Origin: Vibrio xiamenensis
GTDB lineage: Bacteria; Pseudomonadota; Gammaproteobacteria; Enterobacterales; Vibrionaceae
Direction: 5' to 3'
NCBI RefSeq assembly: GCF_900100015.1
Contig: NZ_FNDD01000031.1
Span: 1-64,000 of the forward strand
DNA: 64,000 nucleotides
Each line of letters begins with the position of its first letter. Position 1 is the first letter of the stretch. A model generated the notes under the pieces. It saw nothing but the letters and a program-made list of their open reading frames with translations, had not been told where the DNA came from and did no database searches. The position numbers and the translations under genes are program-made. Positions 18,154 through 27,525 of the stretch are shown piece after piece.

Positions 18154-19569
18154 ATGAGCCAGGATAAAATCGAGGTTAAACAGCTTGATAAAAAAGCCTC
18201 ACGAACGACCCACAAACAAAGCGGCGATCGATTTAATCCCAGCAATCGAATTTATGTGCGCGAAAGTAAAGGCAGTTACCAAAAACTGCGCCGCTATGGC
18301 GGCTGGTTTCTGCTGATTCTGTTTGCTGGTCTGCCGTGGATTCGCTATGGCGATCGTCAAGCAATCTTGCTCGATATCGGTCAGCAACAATTTAACTTCT
18401 TCGGTACCACTCTTTACCCACAAGACCTAACGCTACTGGCACTACTGTTTGTCATCGCCGCCTTTGCTCTATTTTTTATCACCACCTTTTTAGGCCGCGT
18501 ATGGTGCGGATACCTCTGCCCACAAACCGTTTGGACATTTATGTATATCTGGTTTGAAGAAAAGCTTGAAGGCAGCGCCAATAAACGCCGCAAGCAAGAT
18601 GAGGGCAAACTCACCGCCAATCTTGCGCTGCGTAAAACCGCCAAACACATCGCATGGTGGCTGATTGCGCTGATCACCGGCTTCACTTTTGTCGGCTACT
18701 TTACGCCGATTAATCAGTTAGTGGTGCAGTTCTTCACCTTAGATGCGGGGTTCTGGCCGATATTTTGGGTGCTATTTTTTGCGGTTTGTACTTATGGCAA
18801 CGCGGGTTGGATGCGCTCGATCATGTGTATTCACATGTGCCCCTATGCACGCTTTCAATCTGCGATGTTTGATAAAGACACCTTTATTGTTGGCTACAAC
18901 CGCACACGCGGGGAACAACGGGGGCCACGTTCACGCAAAGCCGACCCTAAAACTCTCGGACTGGGCGATTGTATCGACTGCGATCTGTGTGTTCAGGTCT
19001 GTCCAACCGGCATCGATATTCGCGATGGTTTGCAGTATGAATGCATCAACTGCGGCGCATGTATCGATGCTTGTGATAACACTATGGATAGGATGGGCTA
19101 TGACAAAGGCCTCATCAGCTACACAACCGAACATCAGCTTTCCGGCAATAAAACTCAAGTGCTCAGACCCAAATTGCTCGGTTATGGCGCCATTTTACTG
19201 ATTATGATTGGCCTGTTCTTTACTCAAGTGGCGAACGTCGACCCTGCAGGGCTTAGCGTCCTGCGCGATCGTAACCAGCTTTCACACATCAATAATGCCG
19301 GGGAAATCGCCAACACCTACACGTTAAAAATCATCAATAAGACCCAACAGCCGCAACAATACCAACTCAGCGTCACTGGGCTTACCGAGCCAACTTGGTA
19401 CGGCAAGCAAGTGGTCACCGTTAACCCCGGCGAAGTCCTGAGCTTACCGATGAGCCTTGGTGTTGCCCCCGAAAATCTCTCCTCACCTGTGGCGAAAATT
19501 CAGTTTATACTGTCTGGCACAAACGATTTTCAGATCGCTGTCGAAAGCCGATTTATCAAAAAGTTATAA
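18154..19569 (+). CDS. ccoG: Cytochrome c oxidase accessory protein CcoG (FixG/RdxA)
   Basis: Membrane iron-sulfur protein needed for copper handling in cbb3-type cytochrome oxidase assembly. The 471-residue product has several transmembrane helices in the first 230 residues, cysteine motifs CGYLCPQ and CIHMCPYARFQ, then a 2x[4Fe-4S] ferredoxin domain (CIDCDLCVQVCP and CINCGACIDACD). A C-terminal Ig-like periplasmic domain (FixG_C) follows. The ATG at 18154 has AAGGAG at 7-nt spacing and is preferred over the upstream ATG at 18109. The cbb3 oxidase genes themselves are not in this window. Confidence 0.95.
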   Translation: MSQDKIEVKQLDKKASRTTHKQSGDRFNPSNRIYVRESKGSYQKLRRYGGWFLLILFAGLPWIRYGDRQAILLDIGQQQFNFFGTTLYPQDLTLLALLFVIAAFALFFITTFLGRVWCGYLCPQTVWTFMYIWFEEKLEGSANKRRKQDEGKLTANLALRKTAKHIAWWLIALITGFTFVGYFTPINQLVVQFFTLDAGFWPIFWVLFFAVCTYGNAGWMRSIMCIHMCPYARFQSAMFDKDTFIVGYNRTRGEQRGPRSRKADPKTLGLGDCIDCDLCVQVCPTGIDIRDGLQYECINCGACIDACDNTMDRMGYDKGLISYTTEHQLSGNKTQVLRPKLLGYGAILLIMIGLFFTQVANVDPAGLSVLRDRNQLSHINNAGEIANTYTLKIINKTQQPQQYQLSVTGLTEPTWYGKQVVTVNPGEVLSLPMSLGVAPENLSSPVAKIQFILSGTNDFQIAVESRFIKKL

Positions 19570-19625
19570 TCACTTCGGTACGCGATTTACAACGGAAAAG
19601 GCTTAGCAATAAGCCTTTTGTTGCT

Positions 19626-20618
19626 ATGACTAATAACACCGCTTTTCACTTTGACACTCTAACACCCGATTTTATGTGGTATGCGCTGGAAAGCGTTGGT
19701 ATTCGCGCTGAATCCGGTTTTTTGCCGCTCAATAGTTACGAAAACCGCGTCTATCAATTTAGCGACGAAGACAAACAGCGCTACGTAGTGAAGTTTTATC
19801 GTCCGCAACGTTGGAGCGAACAACAGATTCAGGAAGAGCACGACTTTACTCTCGAGCTGCTTGACGCCGAGATTCCTGTTGCGCCTCCAGTGCGGATCAA
19901 CGGGCAAACCTTACATCACTACAATGGCCATTTATTTGCGCTGTTTGCCAGTGTCGGTGGTCGCCAATTTGAAGTCGATAACTTGGATCAACTTGAAGGT
20001 GTTGGGCGCTTTCTTGGTCGTATTCACAAAGTAGGCAGCCGCACAACTTTTGCGCATCGACCAACCCTTGGGTTACAAGAGTATTTGTACCAACCTCGTG
20101 ATGTGCTGCAAAACTCCAACTTTATTCCTTTGCACTTGGAATCAGCATTTTTTAACGACTTAGATCTATTAATCAAAGCGTTAGAAAACCATTGGCCAAA
20201 AGAGTCTTCCTCAATCATTCGCCTACATGGCGATTGCCACCCTGGCAACATTTTGTGGCGTGACGGACCGATGTTTGTCGATCTCGATGACAGTCGAAAC
20301 GGGCATGCCGTGCAAGACCTATGGATGCTATTAAGCGGAGAACGCCACGAAAAATTGATGCAGCTCGATGTGATTTTGGAAGCGTATCAAGAGTTTTGTG
20401 ATTTTAATCACGCCGAATTGAAACTAATCGAGCCTTTAAGGGGTCTACGAATGGTGCACTATATGGCATGGTTAGCAAAACGGTGGCACGACCCAGCATT
20501 TCCCGTTGCATTTCCTTGGTTTAATGATCCAAAGTATTGGGAAAATCAGGTGCTCGCCATTAAAGAACAGCTGGCTGCATTAGAGGAAACACCATTGTCA
20601 CTAATGCCTCAGTGGTAG
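19626..20618 (+). CDS. srkA: Stress response serine/threonine kinase SrkA (YihE/RdoA)
   Basis: Cytoplasmic eukaryotic-like kinase of the APH fold; in E. coli it counters stress-induced death and is co-transcribed with dsbA. The 330-residue product has LPLNSYENRVYQF at its nucleotide-binding N-terminus, the invariant lysine in VVKFYRP (about residue 56), the catalytic loop LHGDCHPGNILW (about 201) and the metal-binding FVDLDDS (about 217). Length matches E. coli SrkA (328). dsbA follows after 38 bp. Confidence 0.96.
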   Translation: MTNNTAFHFDTLTPDFMWYALESVGIRAESGFLPLNSYENRVYQFSDEDKQRYVVKFYRPQRWSEQQIQEEHDFTLELLDAEIPVAPPVRINGQTLHHYNGHLFALFASVGGRQFEVDNLDQLEGVGRFLGRIHKVGSRTTFAHRPTLGLQEYLYQPRDVLQNSNFIPLHLESAFFNDLDLLIKALENHWPKESSSIIRLHGDCHPGNILWRDGPMFVDLDDSRNGHAVQDLWMLLSGERHEKLMQLDVILEAYQEFCDFNHAELKLIEPLRGLRMVHYMAWLAKRWHDPAFPVAFPWFNDPKYWENQVLAIKEQLAALEETPLSLMPQW

Positions 20619-20656
20619 TAGGCTATCGCCGATAATAAAATCAAATGGAGAAAGAA

Positions 20657-21262
20657 ATGAAAAAACTGTTTGCCCTTGTCGCAACTCTTATGCTGAGCCT
20701 AACGGTTCATGCCGCTCAATTTAAAGAAGGCGAACACTACAAAGTGATCGATGGCCTAGAACAAACTAAAACTCCAACCGTAACTGAGTTTTTCTCTTTC
20801 TACTGCCCACACTGTAATCACTTTGAACCTATCATTCAGGAGCTAAAACAGCACCTACCAGCAGATGCGACTTTCATTAAAAACCACGTATCGTTTATGG
20901 GCGGCAACATGGGTAAATCCATGAGCAAAGCTTACGCGACTATGGTGGCCCTGAAAGTTGAAGACAAAATGATTCCAGTGATGTTTAACCGCATTCACAA
21001 TCTGCGTAAGCCACCAAAAAATGATGCCGAGCTACGTCAAATCTTCGTTGATGAAGGTATTGATGGTAAGAAATTTGATGCGGCATTTAACGGCTTTGCG
21101 GTTGATTCCATGGTGCGCCGCTTTGACAAACAGTTCCAAGATGCGGGCCTACAAGGTGTTCCAAGCGTGGTTGTGAACAATAAATACCTAGTTCAAGCAC
21201 AAACACTGAAAACCGAAGACGAGTACTTTGATCTGGTTAACTTCCTATTGAAGAAAAAATAA
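20657..21262 (+). CDS. dsbA: Periplasmic thiol:disulfide interchange protein DsbA
   Basis: DsbA introduces disulfides into exported proteins and is reoxidised by DsbB. The 201-residue precursor has a signal peptide ([20 protein letters not shown], cleaved after VHA) and a thioredoxin fold with the active site FYCPHCNHF (CPHC, about residue 49) and a cis-proline segment [10 protein letters not shown] (about 168). The ATG at 20657 follows GGAG; an ATG at 20645 would put four charged residues before the signal peptide and overlap the ribosome-binding site. In vibrios this protein (TcpG in V. cholerae) folds virulence factors and pili. Confidence 0.98.
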   Translation: MKKLFALVATLMLSLTVHAAQFKEGEHYKVIDGLEQTKTPTVTEFFSFYCPHCNHFEPIIQELKQHLPADATFIKNHVSFMGGNMGKSMSKAYATMVALKVEDKMIPVMFNRIHNLRKPPKNDAELRQIFVDEGIDGKKFDAAFNGFAVDSMVRRFDKQFQDAGLQGVPSVVVNNKYLVQAQTLKTEDEYFDLVNFLLKKK

Positions 21263-21297
21263 AGCCTGCCGCCATCTCGGCGTCACGCATTAAAAAA

Positions 21298-21319
21298 GGA
21301 GCCGAAAGGCTCCTTTTTT
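21298..21319. terminator. Bidirectional terminator between dsbA and the acyltransferase gene
   Basis: Perfect stem GGAGCC / GGCTCC with a GAAA loop, six A on the left and six T on the right, so it can serve both convergent genes. It overlaps the stop codon of the leftward acyltransferase gene. Confidence 0.9.
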
Positions 21320-22235
21320 ATTTGTGCGCTTCCAGCAAAGAATCATCCACTTCGACACCGTGATGAACGCGCTGCAGACGTAAATCTTTTTGCTGCCAAA
21401 CCTCATCAAGCCATAAGCGAAATTGGCGTTTAAATTTCTTATCGTTGAAATAATCACCTTGCACACGCTCATCAACGGGGAGTTGGCGCACATGAACGAC
21501 AATCGAGGTCATTTTACCCATCAAGAGATCGCGAAATGGTAACGTCTGATTGTTAGGGTAGGCGAGGGTCACATCCAAAATGCTATCAAATTGCTCGCCC
21601 ATCGCCGCTAACGTATACGCGATGCCACCCGACTTAGGTTGCAACAGATGTTGGTACCCACTAGCTGATTTGGCGCGTTTTTGCTGAGTGAAACGCGTGC
21701 CTTCAACATAATTCACCACAGTAGTTGGTTGATAAGCAAACTTTGCGCATGAACGCCGTGTGGTCGCTAAATCTTGACCACGTTTCTCGGGATGACGAAT
21801 TAAGTACTCACGTGAATAACGACGCATAAATGGCATATCCAATGCCCAACAAGCCATACCGATAAAAGGTACGTACAACAGTTGCTGCTTGAGGAAAAAT
21901 TTTGGCATCGGAATGCGATCTTTAAACACGCAACAAAGGACTACGATATCCGTCCAACTCAAATGATTGCAAATCAGCAGGTACCAAGACTCTTTACTCA
22001 GTCCTTCAATACCTTCGATTTGCCAATCGACCGAGTTGGAGGTTTTTAATATCCAGCTGTTTACCGTTGCCCATATCCACATGATCTTATTGGCAAATCG
22101 CGTTGCGAACGCTTTAAGTTTGTCACTAGGAAGCAGTATTTTTACGATCGCGATCAAACAAATAACAATCGAACACAATGCCGAATTAATAATCACAAGA
22201 AAAACGTTAAGAATGAGTAACAAGTACGCCAACAT
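21318..22235 (-). CDS. 1-acyl-sn-glycerol-3-phosphate acyltransferase family protein (YihG-like)
   Basis: Inner-membrane acyltransferase of the PlsC superfamily. The 305-residue product begins with a long hydrophobic N-terminus (two helices in residues 1-35), followed by the catalytic motif NHLSWTD (NHx4D, about residue 93), the conserved FMRR and the acceptor motif VEGTR (about 170). E. coli YihG is an alternative lysophosphatidic acid acyltransferase and lies near dsbA/srkA, which supports the name. It converges on dsbA and shares its terminator. Confidence 0.88.
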   Translation of the reverse strand: MLAYLLLILNVFLVIINSALCSIVICLIAIVKILLPSDKLKAFATRFANKIMWIWATVNSWILKTSNSVDWQIEGIEGLSKESWYLLICNHLSWTDIVVLCCVFKDRIPMPKFFLKQQLLYVPFIGMACWALDMPFMRRYSREYLIRHPEKRGQDLATTRRSCAKFAYQPTTVVNYVEGTRFTQQKRAKSASGYQHLLQPKSGGIAYTLAAMGEQFDSILDVTLAYPNNQTLPFRDLLMGKMTSIVVHVRQLPVDERVQGDYFNDKKFKRQFRLWLDEVWQQKDLRLQRVHHGVEVDDSLLEAHK

Positions 22236-22354
22236 ATTTACAACACGAAGTTCGGATAATAATTGAGCGGGTCATTATACAAATGAATCCCCAGTTTGGA
22301 ATCGCTGATGGAATGGTCAGAGTAGTCAAACTGATACACAAAAAGGAAAACACC

Positions 22355-23329
22355 ATGAGAAAGCACCATGTCGGGTTACTGCTTTGCCTGTGCAGCTCAC
22401 CGAGCTGGGCAGAGCTCGCCGATCACGGCGGGCTAAGCGGAGAGTTATCGGTTCTGGCTGGATACGCTCAACAAAAATCCCAACTCAATACTGGAACCAA
22501 CCCGATTCTCACCGATTTTAACCAATCAGCATCTAGCGATAGTAAAAGCTTTGCCGCACCGCTTGGAAATCTTAAGTACACATTTGGCAGCAGTTTAGAA
22601 AAACAAGTCTACATCGGTACATCACGTGATGACGTCGCGGTAGGGACACTGGCCGCAGAGATTGGTTATAAAGAAGCCTTTCCTGATGGTATGGTCGTCG
22701 ATGTTTCCTACCTACCAACCGTGTTAAATGGGGAAGCGTGGAAAGACCCGTTTGTCACCGGTAGTAAGCGCCATGATACTGATGTCAATGGCAATGCCTT
22801 TCGCCTCAAAGTAAACAAGCTGTTCGGGTCTGTCTTCTCAATTGACACCGCTTATACTCAAAAAGACGTTCACAGCGAGCATTCCGGTGAGTACTTAGGC
22901 CTGAGCGAACAGCAGCAGCGCCTACTTGGGCGTGATAGCACGGCGGTATACATTAAGGGTAGTGCTGCGCTGCGTTTTCCAACCATGACCTTTGTCAGCC
23001 CATCTTTGGAATTCATCGATAGCACCGCCGATGGCGAGGCAATGTCATTTCGCTCGTATGGCGGTGAACTGTCGATATTTCAGTTTCTACCCCAGCAACG
23101 CATTGGCCTAACTTTAGGCTACAGCCAGCGGGATTACTCCGCCAACCACCCGGTATTTGATACCAAACGCTCAGACGAACAACTGAAGTTGTTTTTGGCT
23201 TATGAATACTCGGTAACACCATTGTGGTCGATCGTCTCATTTGCTGGCTATAACGCCACCGACTCCAACATCAAATTTTATGAAGAAGACAGCTATTTGG
23301 TAGCGCTTGGGGTTAACTTTAAATTTTAG
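22355..23329 (+). CDS. DUF2860-like outer-membrane beta-barrel protein
   Basis: A 324-residue exported protein with signal peptide MRKHHVGLLLCLCSSPSWA (cleavage after SWA) and a mature start of ELADHGGLSGELSVLAGYA, typical of DUF2860 proteins of vibrios. Alternating hydrophobic strands and a C-terminal VALGVNFKF ending in Phe suggest insertion by the Bam complex. Function unknown. The start at 22355 is supported by AAAGGAAAA and the signal peptide; an upstream ATG at 22283 is rejected. It converges on comM with a 7-bp gap and no visible terminator. Confidence 0.82.
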   Translation: MRKHHVGLLLCLCSSPSWAELADHGGLSGELSVLAGYAQQKSQLNTGTNPILTDFNQSASSDSKSFAAPLGNLKYTFGSSLEKQVYIGTSRDDVAVGTLAAEIGYKEAFPDGMVVDVSYLPTVLNGEAWKDPFVTGSKRHDTDVNGNAFRLKVNKLFGSVFSIDTAYTQKDVHSEHSGEYLGLSEQQQRLLGRDSTAVYIKGSAALRFPTMTFVSPSLEFIDSTADGEAMSFRSYGGELSIFQFLPQQRIGLTLGYSQRDYSANHPVFDTKRSDEQLKLFLAYEYSVTPLWSIVSFAGYNATDSNIKFYEEDSYLVALGVNFKF

Positions 23330-23336
23330 AGCTGGG

Positions 23337-24860
23337 TCATACCGATTGCGCAGTCAACTGGCGTAGCAATCGGTCCATCGCGCGATAACCCAAGGCTTCA
23401 GCAAGATGGGATTTTTGAATATCGGACTCACCCGCTAAATCGGCAATGGTACGGGCAACCTTAATAATGCGATGATACGCGCGAATCGACAGCCCGAGTT
23501 GATGCAGGGCATTTTCTAAAAAGCGCGCATCTTGTTTATCCAGCGGACAATAGCGTTCAATCTCTTGGCTGCTAAGCAGTGCATTGACTTTACCACTGCG
23601 CGTAAGCATGGTTTGCCTGGCAGCTAAAACACGTTGTTTCACCGTTTGGGTGGTTTCTCCGCGCTCACCACCCTGTGCTAACGTTCCTTTGGGAAGAGCT
23701 GGGATTTCCAGCGACATATCAAACCTGTCGAGCAACGGCCCCGAAAGGCGGCTTAAATAGCGCAGAATCATTTGAGGGTTCGTTCGCGCTTGGTTGCCTT
23801 CGTAATAGCCGGTGGGGCTAGGGTTTAATGCCCCAATCAATTGAAAGCGAGCCGGAAAACGCGTTTTGCCTTGTGCGCGAGAAATGATGATTTCGCCAGA
23901 TTCCAGCGGCTCGCGCAGTGAATCAAGCACTTTACGTTCAAATTCCGGCATTTCATCAAGAAACAGTAATCCGTTATGGGCCAATGATATTTCACCCGGC
24001 CTCGGTACACTGCCACCACCCACCAAAGCGGCCATCGAACTGGAGTGATGCGGCGCTCGAAACGGACGACGTTTCCAGTTGTAGATATTGATATCTTGTT
24101 GAATCAAAGACGCCACCGCTGCGGTTTCCATCGCTTCTTGCTCATCCATTTCCGGGAGCAAATCGCACAGCCGCGAAGCGAGCATGGTTTTACCAGTACC
24201 CGGCGGCCCTAGAAACAGCAAGTTGTGAGAGCCTGCCGCCGCGATTTCCAAAGCACGCTTACCTTGCTGCTGACCAATAATATCCTGCAGATCTCGTGAT
24301 GGTGGAGCCTGAACTTGCTGTTCGCTCGATTGATGCAGCCCTAACTCCTGCTGACCACATAACGCCGCGCACACTTGCAACAGCGACTGCGCCGACTGAT
24401 GGCGCTCTTTACCCACCAAAGCAGCTTGGTCGCCATTATCATGCGGAACCACCAGCGAACGACGAGCATGACTGGCCGCAAGTGCTGCAGGCAATACACC
24501 TTTGACCGAGCGCAATTCCCCTGATAACGCCAGTTCACCAATAAACTCACGCTCAGCAAGTAGGGTATCCGGAATCTGTTCTGATGCGGCGAGAATCCCC
24601 AAAGCAATCGGTAAATCGAAACGTCCACCTTCTTTGGGTAAGTCCGCGGGCGCCAAATTGACGGTAATACGCTTAGCAGGAAATTCAAATTGCGAATTGA
24701 TGATCGCACTGCGCACCCGATCGCGCGACTCTTTGACGGTCGTTTCCGGTAAACCCACCAAGGTAAAACCGGGCATCCCATTGCTAATATGTACCTCAAC
24801 CGTTACCGGCGGTGCCTCAACGCCAACACTGGCGCGACTATAAATAATGGCTAGTCCCAT
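23337..24860 (-). CDS. comM: ComM/YifB AAA+ ATPase (branch migration in transformation)
   Basis: Hexameric AAA+ helicase that promotes branch migration during natural transformation. The 507-residue product has the N-terminal ChlI domain (GLAIIYSRASVGVEAPPVTV), Walker A GPPGTGKTMLA (about residue 217), Walker B-like LLFLDEMPEF (about 303), the sensor stretch and a C-terminal Mg-chelatase domain. The ATG at 24860 aligns with the family start; a GTG at 24878 would add six residues. It is divergent from the ilv operon and, with dprA, indicates competence functions. Confidence 0.95.
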   Translation of the reverse strand: MGLAIIYSRASVGVEAPPVTVEVHISNGMPGFTLVGLPETTVKESRDRVRSAIINSQFEFPAKRITVNLAPADLPKEGGRFDLPIALGILAASEQIPDTLLAEREFIGELALSGELRSVKGVLPAALAASHARRSLVVPHDNGDQAALVGKERHQSAQSLLQVCAALCGQQELGLHQSSEQQVQAPPSRDLQDIIGQQQGKRALEIAAAGSHNLLFLGPPGTGKTMLASRLCDLLPEMDEQEAMETAAVASLIQQDINIYNWKRRPFRAPHHSSSMAALVGGGSVPRPGEISLAHNGLLFLDEMPEFERKVLDSLREPLESGEIIISRAQGKTRFPARFQLIGALNPSPTGYYEGNQARTNPQMILRYLSRLSGPLLDRFDMSLEIPALPKGTLAQGGERGETTQTVKQRVLAARQTMLTRSGKVNALLSSQEIERYCPLDKQDARFLENALHQLGLSIRAYHRIIKVARTIADLAGESDIQKSHLAEALGYRAMDRLLRQLTAQSV

Positions 24861-25103
24861 ATTTGAATACTCTTTCACAATCGCACACTGGAAGCAGTAA
24901 GGTGCTCAAGAACTTAAGATTGTTCTAATCTTGCCTGTAATACAGTTGAAAGAATCTGAAAAAAGAATGAGTTTTTGCTTGTCAGGTAACGGATTTGTGT
25001 GATACCACTAGAGACGCAAACAAAATCGTATCAAATTTACGCACAATGTCTGGTTTTTACTCTCAGGCAGTGACGTAGAAATTAACACAACAAAGATATT
25101 GAA

Positions 25104-25193
25104 ATGAACTTCTCTATTCGCCTAAACGCACTGATTCTCCTGATTATCGTGGTCATTATTGACACCACGCGGGGGCTTGTGGGCGAAAGATAA
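25104..25193 (+). CDS. ilvL: ilv operon leader peptide
   Basis: A 29-codon leader beginning MNFSIRLNALILLIIVVIIDTT. It carries an uninterrupted block of ten branched-chain codons (Leu, Ile, Val), the sensor for translational-transcriptional attenuation. It is located 178 bp before ilvG and is followed by the attenuator hairpin. Its sequence differs from E. coli IlvL but the design is the same. The upstream 24861-25103 must hold the ilv promoter; I do not see a clear consensus. Confidence 0.92.
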   Translation: MNFSIRLNALILLIIVVIIDTTRGLVGER

Positions 25194-25244
25194 CCACTGA
25201 ATCACAAAGAAACCCCCGCACTGAAAAGTCCGGGGGTTTTTTTA
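25169..25244 (+). terminator. ilv attenuator (terminator/antiterminator)
   Basis: Terminator stem CCCCCG (25213-25218) / CGGGGG (25231-25236) followed by seven T. The upstream GCGGGGG (25169-25175), just after the control codons of ilvL, is complementary to CCCCCGC (25213-25219) and can form the antiterminator when a ribosome stalls on Leu/Ile/Val codons. Confidence 0.9.
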
Positions 25245-25371
25245 CAAGTTGAGCTCAACCAAGAAGCACATTTTGATAACACAATAATCAAGTCTGACAG
25301 GAACACAACGGGAGCGCACATGACGTGCAATATCACACAACATCGCAATAAGCGAAGCACGGGAGGTTACG

Positions 25372-27021
25372 ATGACAGGAGCTGAATTAGTCGTAACAGC
25401 ATTGCAGCAGCAAGGCATCAAGCAAGTGTTCGGCTATCCAGGCGGCGCAATCATGCCGATCTACGATGCCCTTTATGACGGAGGCGTTGAACACATCCTT
25501 TGCCGACATGAACAAGGCGCCGCCATGGCTGCTATTGGCATGGCAAGAGCAAGTCAAGAAGTGGCCGTGTGCATGGCAACTTCAGGACCAGGGGCAACCA
25601 ACCTAGTTACCGGTTTAGCCGACGCACTGCTCGATTCCATCCCAATTGTTGCCATCACAGGCCAAGTCGCCAGCTCTCATATCGGTACCGATGCCTTCCA
25701 AGAAATGGATGTGATCGGCATGTCTCTTTCCTGTACTAAACACAGCTATCTCGTTACCGACATCAATGAACTTGCACCAACGCTAGCCGAAGCGTTTGAA
25801 GTTGCGAAAACCGGCCGTCCGGGTCCTGTATTAGTCGATATAGCCAAAGATGTTCAACTTGCCGCAGCGCCAGTTAGTGTGCTCCCGAAATTTACTCCAC
25901 CGTGTGACATTCCTGAAATTAGCTCTCAAGAATTAGCCGAAGCGCAACGCTTGCTCGCCGCCAGTGAACGCCCGGTCCTGTATGTTGGTGGCGGAGTTCA
26001 GTTATCAAAAGCCACTGAATGTGTGCGCGAGTTTCTGCGCTTAAACCCGATGCCAGCCGTCAGTACCTTAAAAGGTCTTGGCACTATCGAACGCCACGAC
26101 CCACACTATTTGGGTATGCTTGGCATGCACGGCACCAAAGCCGCCAACTTAGTGGTTCAAGAGTGTGATTTGTTGATCGTTGTCGGCGCGCGTTTCGATG
26201 ACCGCGTGACTGGTAAGCTCGATACTTTCGCTCCGCACGCTAAAGTAATTCACATCGATATCGACGCCGCAGAGATTCATAAGTTACGTCGTGCCAACGC
26301 ACCACTGCGCGGTGATATCAAAGATTTGCTGCCACATCTTGAATTGACTCAAGACATTACCCCTTGGGTAACACACAGCGAGAGCCTGCGTAGCGGCTTC
26401 AAATGGCGTTATGACCATCCGGGCGATCTGATTTATGCACCACTGCTACTTAAACAGCTCTCAGACATGATGCCAGACTCCACGGTCGTTTCGACCGATG
26501 TCGGCCAACACCAGATGTGGGCAGCCCAGCATATTCAGCCACGTGCGCCGCAAAATTTCATCACTTCGGCAGGCCTTGGCACTATGGGCTTTGGCTTACC
26601 TGCAGCAATGGGCGCAGCCGTAGCCCGTTCGCAAGATCAGTCGGTACTGATCACTGGCGATGGTTCTTTTATGATGAACATTCAAGAACTTGGCACACTT
26701 AAGCGCCGTAAAATCCCAGTTAAAATCGTACTGCTTAATAACCAACGCTTAGGCATGGTTCGTCAATGGCAATCTCTGTTCTTTGATGGTCGCCACAGTG
26801 AAACCATTCTTGATGACAACCCAGATTTCGTCATGCTGGCAAAAGCATTTGATATTCCGGGCAAAACCATCACCCGTAAAGAAGAAGTGGAGCCAGCGCT
26901 TAAAGAGATGTTGGCAAGCGACAGCGCTTATCTGCTACATGTATTAATTGATGAAGAAGAAAATGTTTGGCCATTGGTCCCACCGGGCGCGTCAAACAGC
27001 GATATGTTGGAGAACACCTGA
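25372..27021 (+). CDS. ilvG: Acetolactate synthase II large subunit
   Basis: Catalyses the thiamine-diphosphate-dependent condensation of pyruvate to acetolactate or acetohydroxybutyrate in valine, leucine and isoleucine synthesis. The 549-residue product has the N-terminal Pyr domain ([15 protein letters not shown], catalytic Glu in HEQGAAMAA), the central FAD-binding domain and the C-terminal ThDP motif [18 protein letters not shown]. The frame is intact, unlike ilvG of E. coli K-12. A strong ribosome-binding site (GGGAGG) precedes the ATG. ilvM follows 1 bp after its stop. Confidence 0.97.
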   Translation: MTGAELVVTALQQQGIKQVFGYPGGAIMPIYDALYDGGVEHILCRHEQGAAMAAIGMARASQEVAVCMATSGPGATNLVTGLADALLDSIPIVAITGQVASSHIGTDAFQEMDVIGMSLSCTKHSYLVTDINELAPTLAEAFEVAKTGRPGPVLVDIAKDVQLAAAPVSVLPKFTPPCDIPEISSQELAEAQRLLAASERPVLYVGGGVQLSKATECVREFLRLNPMPAVSTLKGLGTIERHDPHYLGMLGMHGTKAANLVVQECDLLIVVGARFDDRVTGKLDTFAPHAKVIHIDIDAAEIHKLRRANAPLRGDIKDLLPHLELTQDITPWVTHSESLRSGFKWRYDHPGDLIYAPLLLKQLSDMMPDSTVVSTDVGQHQMWAAQHIQPRAPQNFITSAGLGTMGFGLPAAMGAAVARSQDQSVLITGDGSFMMNIQELGTLKRRKIPVKIVLLNNQRLGMVRQWQSLFFDGRHSETILDDNPDFVMLAKAFDIPGKTITRKEEVEPALKEMLASDSAYLLHVLIDEEENVWPLVPPGASNSDMLENT

Positions 27022-27022
27022 T

Positions 27023-27307
27023 ATGGAAAGATACTTACTGGACATCAAAGCCGATGACAAACCGGTGCTATTAGAACGTGTTCTTCGCGTCATCCGTCAT
27101 CGTGGTTTCATCATTAAACAAGTCGCGGCAACGCAAAACCATGCCAGCAAAGTGGCAAGTGTTGAAATCATCGTCGACAGTGACAGACCGATCTCGTTCA
27201 TCACCAATCAGATTGAAAAGTTATGGGATGTGCGTAGCGTTGAAGTGATAAAAATCGCCAATGATGAGTTGCCAAACAACAACTTGCAGCAACAAGTCTA
27301 CGCATAA
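27023..27307 (+). CDS. ilvM: Acetolactate synthase II small (regulatory) subunit
   Basis: The 94-residue protein contains one ACT-like domain (LDIKADDKPVLLERVLRVIR at the start), as in E. coli IlvM (87 residues). It associates with IlvG and is required for its full activity. The ATG at 27023 comes directly after the ilvG TGA, so translation is probably coupled. After it, a 218-bp gap replaces the ilvE gene found at this place in E. coli. Confidence 0.93.
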   Translation: MERYLLDIKADDKPVLLERVLRVIRHRGFIIKQVAATQNHASKVASVEIIVDSDRPISFITNQIEKLWDVRSVEVIKIANDELPNNNLQQQVYA

Positions 27308-27525
27308 AACCACTACTTCGACGGCGTAATAGCGCCGCCAACGGTCATCAAAGCAGTGAGTCTAAAGGCTGCTTCAATAGATTACATTCGGCCAGCGAAC
27401 GTTGCTGGTCGAGCATAAAATTACACACCGCTTATTTTGGCCGATGCCAAGGCACCACTAAAGATAAGTGGAGCAGGGGAGCAAAGCGTCCCTGCGAGCA
27501 ATAAGCAATCAGGAGAAATAAGGAA
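27308..27525 (+). other. ilvM-ilvD intergenic region, structured, no ilvE
   Basis: No ORF of useful length is present where E. coli has ilvE. Visible structures are an 8-bp stem CGGCCAGC / GCTGGTCG (27389-27411, one G-U pair) and a GCAGGG / CCCTGC pair at 27474-27496. A ribosome-binding site, CAGGAG, precedes ilvD. Neither stem is followed by a T-run, so they may be processing or stability elements rather than terminators. Confidence 0.55.

Noticed and set aside
18743-19201. 152-codon frame inside ccoG
   Set aside because: Alternate frame of ccoG; the ferredoxin motifs are in the other frame.
24341-24799. 152-codon minus-strand frame inside comM
   Set aside because: Same-strand alternate frame of a well-matched comM gene; residue make-up (Arg/Trp/Cys rich) is typical of a frame shadow.
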